Virus record (IMG/VR): IMGVR_UViG_3300023054_000033
Coordinates: 1-20,441 of that record
Direction: 5' to 3' (one strand)
DNA from: a virus
DNA length: 20,441 nt
Part shown: positions 14,941-20,441 of the stretch, in pieces
How positions within the stretch are numbered: position 1 is the first letter of the stretch
Layout: the number at the start of each line of letters is the position of its first letter
The notes under the pieces: generated by a model
The model's database searches: none
Seen by the model: the letters and a program-made list of their open reading frames with translations, nothing else
Told to the model about the DNA's origin: nothing
Position numbers and translations under genes: made by a program

Positions 14941-15366
14941 TCAATCGCCTAAAATACCGTCACGAATACGGTAAAAATCTTCTGTGATCCAAGCATTGTT
15001 ATTCAGGAAGCGACGAATAATACCACGTTGCTTTGTATCAATCTTAGACTGAGGACACTTCTTCCTCTTGTATTCGTCTAGGCTAGAGGTTCTGCTCTTG
15101 ACCTCAGAGTTAATCAAGCCAACTAGGGTATTCAGTTGCGCACCAGACATCTCTGACAGGCGATCACCTACTTTGGCTTGGACTTCAAACTCTGTGTTGT
15201 GGTAGATAAAACCAGTGGCATAGAGGAGCGACACAGTTTGTTCACTCAACCCTCGCTCTAACCAGTTAAAATGTTCTCCACGTTTCCAATTCTTATTGTC
15301 GGCAGATAGTGGCTGCTTTACGAAGACGGGCCAGTCTACTTGGAAGCCTAGATATGATGGGTGCAT
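14941..15366 (-). CDS. Conserved phage protein of unknown function
   Basis: A 141-residue protein I do not recognise, between the major capsid and adaptor genes. It starts HPSYLGFQVDWPVFVKQPLS, then has KNWKRGEHFNWLERGLSEQT at about 25-44, a helix with LSEMSGAQLNTLVGLINSEV, and a basic patch with LDEYKRKKCPQSKIDTKQRG at about 96-115 followed by IIRRFLNNNAWITEDFYRIR. The basic C-terminal half could bind nucleic acid or an acidic partner such as capsid. GGAG lies 7 bases before the ATG. Possible roles are a head completion or minor capsid protein, inferred from place only. Confidence 0.62.
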   Translation of the reverse strand: MHPSYLGFQVDWPVFVKQPLSADNKNWKRGEHFNWLERGLSEQTVSLLYATGFIYHNTEFEVQAKVGDRLSEMSGAQLNTLVGLINSEVKSRTSSLDEYKRKKCPQSKIDTKQRGIIRRFLNNNAWITEDFYRIRDGILGD

Positions 15367-15452
15367 AGGACTACTCCATTGTGTTTGGATACTGTTATGT
15401 TCTTTTATTGGTGGGTAGTGACCCCAGCCCAGAAGACTGAGGACACTCCATT
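15367..15452 (-). repeat. Direct repeat in the leader before 14941-15366
   Basis: AGGACTACTCCATT (15367-15380) recurs as AGGACACTCCATT (15440-15452), differing by one deleted base. The copy beside 15366 carries the GGAG ribosome binding site of that gene, while the other has no start codon after it. This may be the scar of a duplication or of a lost small gene. The region between holds no reading frame of note. Confidence 0.42.
15418..15446 (-). other. Stem-loop after the major capsid gene
   Basis: Read on the - strand, GTGTCCTCAG pairs with CTGGGGTCAC: nine pairs, one mismatch, one G-U, 9-base loop. It lies 22 bases after the capsid stop, with no T tract behind it, so it is more likely an mRNA-stabilising or processing structure than a terminator. 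It parallels the hairpin behind the tail tube gene. Confidence 0.45.
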
Positions 15453-15468
15453 AGTTTAGTAACGCTAA

Positions 15469-16449
15469 TTAAGCGATAACGGCAGAGAAGAAGTAACCCA
15501 AGTCAGCGCCAACAACTTTCATGTCGTATGCCATCTTAACTTGGATGTGTTCTGCAACCTGCTGACGCTTCAGTGCATCGTCCGAGAAGGACTCAACAGT
15601 GATGCCGAGGTTGTTTGCGCCCGGAATGTTGTTCCATGCAAAGGTCAGACCCGAAGCTGGGGTCATCAGACCAGCAGTACGAGGTGCGTGAACCAGCAGA
15701 GCGTTCTTACCACCGATGAAGGAGTTGCTTTCTGCCAGACCTTCGACAGCACCGTTCTTCACAGCTTCCATGACGTAGAAGTTCTCTACCTCAAAGATTT
15801 CAGCCAGCTTGGCATTGGTGATGAGTGCAGTGTTGGTGACAGTAGCACCACCGTTCAGGCGGGCCAGAATGTCAGGGTGGTTAATCAGGATGTCACGGAC
15901 TTCCTTACCGACAACCATAGTGTTTGGCTTAAAGCCGCCCGACTTCAGTTGCATGGTACGACGACCAGTGGTCACATCAGTGATTGGGGTCGAGTTGGTG
16001 TAGTCCGACCACAGGTTCGATGGAGTTACGTCTGTACCCCAGATGCTAGCTGCAAAGAAGGACGATGCAAACTGCTCTTCACGGTGGATCAGCAGGCGGT
16101 TGACAATGGTCTGCGAACCAGCGGCACGGATTTCCAACATGGCATCTTCGTTAGCAAGTGTCTGCTCATCGAAGTCCATGCCCAGACCGTAGACGTCAGC
16201 AAAGTAGCTGTCGTTCGAGATAGCCATACCGATACGGTTGACTTCTGTGCGAGGGGCAAGTTTCTTCACGTCACCAGTGCGGTTCATGTTCGCACGGTCG
16301 TAGATGTAGTACTTGTCCGACTGACGCTGAACACCCACAGTTGGGAACACTTTGTCAGCGATGAAGTTGGTTTGCTCTTGCACATATGCCAGCGTCAGGT
16401 TGCTGAGGGGCTGGTCAATATGTACGGCGGATGGGGTCAAAAGAGGCAT
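15469..16449 (-). CDS. Major capsid protein
   Basis: A 326-residue protein, the main shell subunit with an HK97-type fold. It opens PLLTPSAVHIDQPLSNLTLA and then YVQEQTNFIADKVFPTVGVQ, with QSDKYYIYDRANMNR at about 43-57 and FDEQTLANEDAMLEIRAAGS and RLLIHREEQFASSFF later. This N-terminal pattern is typical of siphophage major capsid proteins that lack a cleaved delta domain in the same chain. The C-terminal part has KVRDI-like and HIQVKMAYDMKVVGADLGYF segments. It follows the decoration protein gene with 25 bases between and has AAGGAA before the ATG. Opposite-strand frames (15541-16521, for example) are shadows. Confidence 0.92.
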   Translation of the reverse strand: MPLLTPSAVHIDQPLSNLTLAYVQEQTNFIADKVFPTVGVQRQSDKYYIYDRANMNRTGDVKKLAPRTEVNRIGMAISNDSYFADVYGLGMDFDEQTLANEDAMLEIRAAGSQTIVNRLLIHREEQFASSFFAASIWGTDVTPSNLWSDYTNSTPITDVTTGRRTMQLKSGGFKPNTMVVGKEVRDILINHPDILARLNGGATVTNTALITNAKLAEIFEVENFYVMEAVKNGAVEGLAESNSFIGGKNALLVHAPRTAGLMTPASGLTFAWNNIPGANNLGITVESFSDDALKRQQVAEHIQVKMAYDMKVVGADLGYFFSAVIA

Positions 16450-16474
16450 TTCTATTATTCCTTAAATGCTTGGA

Positions 16475-16849
16475 TTAGGCAGGGACAACGTTGCCGCCTT
16501 GGATCAGTTCGATCTCAATGATCTGGCCGTCCACAGCAGCTTCACGGGCATAGCCCAGTACGACATCACCAGCAGCAGCAGTGATCGCATCACCAGCAGC
16601 GTCTGTCTGCACAGAAGCACCAGCAGCAATAGTGCCACCAGCGGTAATCAGGACAGAACCAGACACACAGACAGTGACAGCAGCACCAGCAGCACCGCCA
16701 ACAAGGCAAACACCGATAGCGTTCTCACCAGCGGCATCAGCAAGGTCAACCTGACCATCGGATTCCAGAGTTACAAACTTGAATTGAGCTGCGGTAAGGT
16801 CTTCCCCAGCAATGAAAGTGCGGTTATCGCGGGACTGCATAACGGCCAT
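16475..16849 (-). CDS. Head decoration (capsid cement) protein
   Basis: A 124-residue, Ala/Gly/Val-rich beta protein of the DUF2190-like capsid cement type, placed right before the major capsid gene. It holds SRDNRTFIAGEDLTAAQFKF, then ENAIGVCLVGGAAGAAVTVC with repeated VSGSVLITAGGTIAAGASVQ and DVVLGYAREAAVDGQIIEIE. These patterns are typical of proteins that stabilise the capsid after expansion. GGGGA lies before the ATG at 16849, and only 2 bases separate it from the scaffold gene stop. It is acidic overall and has no Lys. A second ATG at codon 4 is also possible. Confidence 0.83.
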   Translation of the reverse strand: MAVMQSRDNRTFIAGEDLTAAQFKFVTLESDGQVDLADAAGENAIGVCLVGGAAGAAVTVCVSGSVLITAGGTIAAGASVQTDAAGDAITAAAGDVVLGYAREAAVDGQIIEIELIQGGNVVPA

Positions 16850-16851
16850 GA

Positions 16852-17652
16852 TTATTCCCCTTTGTAGGATTTGTTAATAAGAGTTTTGCCTGTATCGGTC
16901 TTAGCTACAGCAGCGTAAGCCTTGGCATAATCACTCTTTTTGAGTTGGTTGTCGTCCATGTAGGACTTTACGAGAGCGTCGAGCTTGTCAGCAGAGGTAG
17001 CGAACTCGCCATCTACATCGGACTTACCGAACTCTTGCATGGCAGCGTTAAAAGCAGCATCAGCAGCCTTCAATGCGACCATAATTGCTTCGTCCTCAGA
17101 GAACTTAGCTACGAGAGCCTTAGCGACTGTAATATCAAAGTGTGGCAGAGCCTCACCAGCACTCTTAGTCAGCTCAATATCAGCCTTTTCGATAGCAGCA
17201 GCTTCGAGGGCCTTCAATACGGGGGCAGGGATGTCCGACTTAACGATCATCTCACCAGAAACTTCAATCATCTCAACTTCAGCTTTCTTTTGGATAGCAT
17301 CAGCTTCGATAACGTAACCTTCTTCAATCAAACCCTTACGAAGACGCTCGTTTTCGGCCTTGAGTGTTTCAATATCAGCCTTCAAGGCATCAACATCTAC
17401 AGCTTCAACGTCAGCTTCTTCAGCATCGTCAGATTTCATGGTCATATCGGTGTCATAAGCCTTCATGGCCTCTTCTTCCGACATACCCTTGTCCATGTAA
17501 GGCTTGAGTTTAGCCTTCATATCATCAGTCATCTTAGTAATTTCCTCTCCGGAAGTGTCACGCTTGAAGAGTGCGATAGTGGCCTCTTGATTAGCAGGTC
17601 GGTCAACCAGTGACACTTCCTCAAGCTGTAAGTTTTCAAGCAAGGTTGTCAT
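16852..17652 (-). CDS. Scaffold-like protein, apparent C-terminal half of a split XkdF gene
   Basis: A 266-residue, very acidic protein with a coiled-coil stretch at about 85-108 (LKADIETLKAENERLRKGL). This composition fits an internal scaffold that guides capsid assembly. The first residues after the start, LEEVSLVDRPANQEATIALF at about 10-29, are the closing signature of XkdF-type prohead proteases, which normally sits at that protein's C terminus. Here it opens a separate gene. The start ATG (17652), with AAAGGA, lies inside the 3' end of the HNH gene, which overlaps it by 17 bases. The likely reading is that the HNH gene split one protease-scaffold gene. Middle and C terminus (ELTKSAGEALPHFDITVAKA, MQEFGKSDVDGEFATSADKL) look helical. 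Confidence 0.78.
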   Translation of the reverse strand: MTTLLENLQLEEVSLVDRPANQEATIALFKRDTSGEEITKMTDDMKAKLKPYMDKGMSEEEAMKAYDTDMTMKSDDAEEADVEAVDVDALKADIETLKAENERLRKGLIEEGYVIEADAIQKKAEVEMIEVSGEMIVKSDIPAPVLKALEAAAIEKADIELTKSAGEALPHFDITVAKALVAKFSEDEAIMVALKAADAAFNAAMQEFGKSDVDGEFATSADKLDALVKSYMDDNQLKKSDYAKAYAAVAKTDTGKTLINKSYKGE

Positions 17653-18112
17653 ACCTATTTCCTTTGCTTAAGTTTATATCTGCGGGTAACACTTGGAGGT
17701 TCCAAGGCACATGGAGGCCACAGATGGTTTTACCATTCAGCGGAACAATGTGGTCCACATGGTATTCTTCACCAGTTACCGACCTAAGGTCACGAGCTAA
17801 CCAGTAGAAATCTCTTATTTCAGACTTGTGTTTATCTGATAGGGGTAGGTATCTTTCCCTACGCCTAGCTTGAGCCTCACACCTAATTGACTTAAAACTT
17901 GGAATGTGTTTATTGTCATAGTAGTATTCAGATGCTCTTTCACGAGCCTTTTGCGCAGTCTTCTCACTTGTCTTTCTCCCCACCCGACTTCTACTCTCTA
18001 GATTACGAGCGGTATGACAAGTTTTGCACATGGATTGTAACCGTTGTCCCTTTTTACCGAAGATGGGGAGTGGTAACTCTTTTCCACAGGCACCAGTGCA
18101 AACCTTAGTCAT
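17636..18112 (-). CDS. HNH homing endonuclease, copy 3 (in split protease gene)
   Basis: A 158-residue HNH endonuclease between protease and scaffold parts. The ATG at 18112 is chosen because it overlaps the protease stop by 8 bases (ATGACTAA) and aligns with the other copies; the frame is open up to 18166. Cys pairs are Cys5/Cys9 and Cys29/Cys32. The Arg/Lys-rich middle runs to about 90. The core at 116-152 contains EEYHVDHIVPLNGKTICGLH, Asn138 and INLSKGNR. The last 17 bases overlap the scaffold-like gene, so its codons for SKGNRYD also carry that gene's binding site and ATG. It is related to copies 1 and 2. No intron-like sequence flanks it. Confidence 0.9.
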   Translation of the reverse strand: MTKVCTGACGKELPLPIFGKKGQRLQSMCKTCHTARNLESRSRVGRKTSEKTAQKARERASEYYYDNKHIPSFKSIRCEAQARRRERYLPLSDKHKSEIRDFYWLARDLRSVTGEEYHVDHIVPLNGKTICGLHVPWNLQVLPADINLSKGNRYDNLA

Positions 18113-18788
18113 CTGCAACTTCAACCTTTGTGGCGCGACCCCCGATAGAAAAGCCTGTGAACTCACCCTTTTTCATACGGTCCCAAGTTTCATCGTCGTG
18201 GACCTTAACTGCGATTAGCCAACCCTCAAGGTCAGACTCAATACCAAAGGCAGATTGAATTTCTTTTGTGAAAGGCATAGAGTGAACAATAGTTGTCGTA
18301 GGCTCACCTTTGTGCATAGTGAGGCCGTTACGAGCGCCAAGCATAAACTCTGTCGCTGCTTTCTCCATAGTGGCTGGGGAAATAATGTCGCCCTGACGGT
18401 CAACTACAGGTTTTCCACCCTTGGTGACGACAGAAGCATAACCGTAAATCATGCGTTGCTCATCATCAACCTTGGTAATCTTACCACTTGTTTCGAATTT
18501 AGTCATATCACCCACCGATGTATCTGCTTCCCACATGCGACAGGACCAATAACCAGCCGTTGTCTTGTCCTTCTTGGTGTCGCAGGAGTGGCGGGAGCGG
18601 AAATTAGCCCTAGCTTTGGGGTCATCACGTCGAATTTCCATGTTAGGATCACCGAAAGTAACTCGCTTAACCTTGCCACCATCCTGTACGAACACTTCAA
18701 ACTTCTTGTTGCCACCTTGAATACGACGAGGTTTGTTGAGGGTTACTTTTTCACCCTGATAGTCAGCTTTCGTAAAATCTAAACTCAT
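18105..18788 (-). CDS. Prohead protease, XkdF-like, N-terminal half of a split gene
   Basis: A 227-residue prohead protease of the XkdF (serine peptidase S78-like) type, which trims capsid or scaffold proteins during maturation. The protease part spans about 100-225: IYGYASVVTKGGKPVVDRQG, then FMLGARNGLTMHKGE with His159, VHSMPFTKEIQ and GWLIAVKVHDDE, ending GEFTGFSIGGRA with Ser214, the likely nucleophile. An extra N-terminal domain at about 28-86 has KKFEVFV, TFGDPNMEIRRDDPKARANF, RSRHSCD and GYWSCRMW, a module seen in other phage genes. The family's closing VSLVDRPAN motif is missing here and begins the next protein. The ATG overlaps the previous stop (ATGA). The stop lies within the HNH gene start. 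Confidence 0.86.
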   Translation of the reverse strand: MSLDFTKADYQGEKVTLNKPRRIQGGNKKFEVFVQDGGKVKRVTFGDPNMEIRRDDPKARANFRSRHSCDTKKDKTTAGYWSCRMWEADTSVGDMTKFETSGKITKVDDEQRMIYGYASVVTKGGKPVVDRQGDIISPATMEKAATEFMLGARNGLTMHKGEPTTTIVHSMPFTKEIQSAFGIESDLEGWLIAVKVHDDETWDRMKKGEFTGFSIGGRATKVEVADD

Positions 18789-19108
18789 CAGTTCAACTCT
18801 CGTGTAATCACCAGAGGGAGGCTACCAGTATTAGGGAAGGTCTCTACAGAAGCATCAGCGTAGGTCACTTCAAACTCTACATAGTAGGTTCCTACTGTAG
18901 CTGTATCACCAGCCTGCCAGTCATACTGAACGACACCACCAAGGGCATTAGTGATTGTCATTTGCTCATCAAGAACCAGACCACCACCGATAGCCTTCAT
19001 GTGCAGCATAACAGTAGCGGCTGTTAGGTTTACAGGCGCAAGGTTAGCATCAGATAGGGTAGCCTGCAAAGATGGCGAAGTATCATTCTGTCCAATTCTA
19101 AATGCCAT
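18788..19108 (-). CDS. BppU N-terminal-like small structural protein
   Basis: A 106-residue protein with a beta-sandwich pattern like the N-terminal domain of phage baseplate upper proteins (BppU): FRIGQNDTSPSLQATLSDAN at 3-22, PVNLTAATVMLHMKAIGGG, VVQYDWQAGDTATVGTYYVE and FEVTYADASVETFPNTGSLP. The whole gene is this one domain. It overlaps both neighbours (TAATG upstream, ATGA downstream). Its position between the repeat protein and the protease is unusual for a baseplate component and suggests a head-linked or fibre-linked binding domain. No catalytic residues are evident. The family match is from pattern only. Confidence 0.7.
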   Translation of the reverse strand: MAFRIGQNDTSPSLQATLSDANLAPVNLTAATVMLHMKAIGGGLVLDEQMTITNALGGVVQYDWQAGDTATVGTYYVEFEVTYADASVETFPNTGSLPLVITRELN

Positions 19109-20313
19109 TACGCTGCCCTATTTTGGTTATTGCTAAATGTAGCTGAATTAGTTGCTTCAGATAGCGTAGCTGTGTTGTCAGAGTTAGCTGTGACTGAAAC
19201 TATTCTTTTCTTGGAGGGGTTGATGGTAAGTTGTCCAACAACAGGGATACCAGTTGTAATGCTATCGGCAAGAAGTACGAACACAACAGTAGCCGTGATG
19301 GGTTGAACAACAGGTTGACCAGTAGTAATACCATCAGCCGACAGATTATGGTCTTGACTTAGGTCAGAAGCATCAACCGTAGTCTCACCAGTTGTTATAC
19401 CCTCAATGGAAATAACGACAGTAATCTGAGCGTTAGTTTCACCAACAGTGGGTGGTGCTGTAGTAATGTTAGCTGCTGTGAGCGTATGCACCTGACCGAT
19501 AGATGACACACCAACAACAGGCTGACCTGTAACAATAGCAACGGGAATTAGGGAATGATCTTGCGTAAGATCGGGAGAGCCTACTGTAGGGACACCAGCC
19601 GTGACAGGATCAGCATTAAAGGTCTCATCTTCCGACATCGTAATTGATGGGAGAGTGGGCTGACCTGTAGTGATAGCAGTAAGCGTAAGGTCATGCTCTT
19701 GGGCTACGCTAGATGTGCCCACAGTGGGCTGACCTGTAGTGACCCCATCAGCATTAAAGGTCTCATCTTCCGACATCGTAATTGATGGGAGAGTGGGCTG
19801 ACCTGTAGTGATAGCAGTAAGCGTAAGGTCATGCTCTTGGGCTACGCTAGATGTGCCCACAGTGGGCTGACCTGTAGTGACCCCATCAGCATTAAAGGTC
19901 TCATCTTCCGACATCGTGATAGATGGGAGAGTGGGCTGGCCTGTGGTGATAGCAGTAAGCGTAAGGTCATGCTCTTGCGCTACGCTAGATGTACCTACAG
20001 TGGGCTGACCTGTAGTGATCCCGTCAGCAGAAATAGCCGTTGTGAGCGCGATGTCTGGCGAACCAAGGGTAGGCTGTCCTGTCGTAATAGCTGTAGGCGA
20101 TAGCACATGATCTTCAACAACCGTTGACGACTGAACAACAGGCGATCCTGTCGTCAAACTATCGGCAGTCAGGTCATGGTCTTGGGCAATGCTTGAGGCA
20201 CCAACAACAGGCTGACCAGTCGTAATGTCATTGCCATTCAGCAGGTAAATTACGTCAGCAGTAACCCCATCATCCGCAAGCGGTGCAGAGGCGAGGGGGT
20301 TAAAACCTAGCAT
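19108..20313 (-). CDS. Structural repeat protein with 15 units of 23 residues
   Basis: A 401-residue low-complexity protein. After an N-terminal segment (LGFNPLASAPLADDGVTADV) come about 15 tandem units of 23 residues, roughly residues 24-370, with consensus L-x-A-D-x-I-T-T-G-Q-P-x-V-G-x-x-x-x-x-Q-x-H-D. Units 4-9 are a threefold amplified pair. The end (about 370-401) is Asn/Ser/Thr-rich. There are almost no aromatic residues and no Cys. Such regular TTGxP repeats suggest a beta-solenoid or extended fibre or decoration protein on the virion; similar repeats occur in phages of alphaproteobacteria. AGGAG precedes the ATG. The gene stop overlaps the BppU-like start. Virion location is inferred, not shown. 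Confidence 0.8.
   Translation of the reverse strand: MLGFNPLASAPLADDGVTADVIYLLNGNDITTGQPVVGASSIAQDHDLTADSLTTGSPVVQSSTVVEDHVLSPTAITTGQPTLGSPDIALTTAISADGITTGQPTVGTSSVAQEHDLTLTAITTGQPTLPSITMSEDETFNADGVTTGQPTVGTSSVAQEHDLTLTAITTGQPTLPSITMSEDETFNADGVTTGQPTVGTSSVAQEHDLTLTAITTGQPTLPSITMSEDETFNADPVTAGVPTVGSPDLTQDHSLIPVAIVTGQPVVGVSSIGQVHTLTAANITTAPPTVGETNAQITVVISIEGITTGETTVDASDLSQDHNLSADGITTGQPVVQPITATVVFVLLADSITTGIPVVGQLTINPSKKRIVSVTANSDNTATLSEATNSATFSNNQNRAA
19613..20026 (-). repeat. Tandem repeat, three 138-base units
   Basis: Units at 19613-19750, 19751-19888 and 19889-20026, each coding two 23-residue repeats. The first two units are identical over all 138 bases. The third differs at 9 positions, of which 8 are silent and one changes Val to Ile. 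The perfect copy points to a recent duplication; the silent differences point to selection on the protein. Confidence 0.93.
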
Positions 20314-20322
20314 GGGTCACTC

Positions 20323-20441
20323 CTACGGTTTGGTGGGCCAGACGACACTAAACGGGAACCCATCCTGTCCTGTTACGTCACGCAGAGCTTGGCGGTAGGA
20401 TGTCATTGCCTCGCTCATGGTGTTGTCGCTTAGGGCTTGCC
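20323..20441 (-). CDS. Tail assembly chaperone-like protein, C-terminal end only
   Basis: The last 38 codons of a gene that enters from the right edge. The visible end is rich in the pattern SYRQALRDVTGQDGFPFSVV and WPTKP, the usual ending of phage tail-assembly or fibre-assembly chaperone proteins (YR-x-x-LRD near the end, WP-x-x-P last). The stop is 9 bases before the repeat protein ATG, so they are probably co-expressed. If right, fibre-type genes lie upstream of the head genes here, with the repeat and BppU-like genes as partners. Most of the gene is outside the window. Confidence 0.6.
   Translation of the reverse strand, partial: QALSDNTMSEAMTSYRQALRDVTGQDGFPFSVVWPTKP

Noticed and set aside
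15463-15480. Near-palindrome around the capsid stop (CGCT / AGCG)
   Set aside because: Short stem with mismatches and no T tract; chance is likely.
15541-16521. Long open frame (326 codons) on the + strand across the capsid gene
   Set aside because: It lies fully opposite the major capsid gene, has no recognisable motif and an unusual residue mix (many Val, His, Cys, Ser). It arises from codon use in the capsid gene.
17636-18166. Intron or intein around the third HNH gene
   Set aside because: The HNH gene overlaps both neighbours directly, leaving no room for an intron core, and both flanking proteins have their own stop or start. It is not in frame with either neighbour, so it is not an intein.
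19831-20103. + strand frame across the repeats
   Set aside because: Reverse image of the amplified repeat units; repetition keeps it open by chance.

Overview
The window is a late-gene segment of a tailed bacteriophage with a long non-contractile tail (siphovirus type). It is densely packed: coding takes up almost everything, most neighbouring genes overlap by a few bases, and no stretch over about 140 bases lacks a gene. No tRNA, rRNA, CRISPR array, integrase or insertion sequence was seen. A Gram-negative host is indicated by the spanin-like lipoprotein, the M15-type endolysin and lambda-like tail genes (G/GT, tape measure, J-type tip). Protein style (PhoH, DUF3310, 23-residue TTGxP repeats, GNAT protein beside the tail tip) resembles phages of marine alphaproteobacteria, but the host cannot be fixed from this sequence.

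Left end (1-1225, + strand): the end of a metabolic or early block, with a PhoH-type ATPase cut by the window edge, a DUF3310 protein and a small membrane/coiled-coil protein. It converges on the late operon at 1204-1285. There, two separate intrinsic terminators, one per direction, sit side by side.

Rest (1287-20441, - strand, transcribed from right to left): one long late operon. From its upstream (right) end it holds the tail of a chaperone-like gene, a 15-unit repeat protein, a BppU-like small protein, prohead protease, HNH endonuclease, scaffold-like protein, decoration protein, major capsid protein, an unknown protein, three head-tail connector genes, tail terminator, HNH endonuclease, tail tube, G and G-T tail chaperones (made by a -1 frameshift), tape measure, two tail-tip proteins, a GNAT protein, J-like tail hub, fibre, fibre chaperone-like protein, endolysin, membrane protein, HNH endonuclease, holin and spanin. 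Portal and terminase genes are not seen and probably lie beyond the right edge.

The most interesting feature is a set of three related free-standing HNH endonuclease genes. At each one the upstream gene's stop codon lies inside the first codons of the endonuclease, in the same frame and at the same position before a Val-Cys pair. The copy at 17636-18112 also seems to have cut an XkdF-like protease gene in two: the family's closing motif (EVSLVDRPAN) now opens the next gene, whose ribosome binding site and ATG lie inside the 3' end of the endonuclease. Other notable points are a frameshift that probably uses a lone TTTT run, a lysis pair overlapping by 185 bases in two frames, and a perfectly duplicated 138-base repeat unit.
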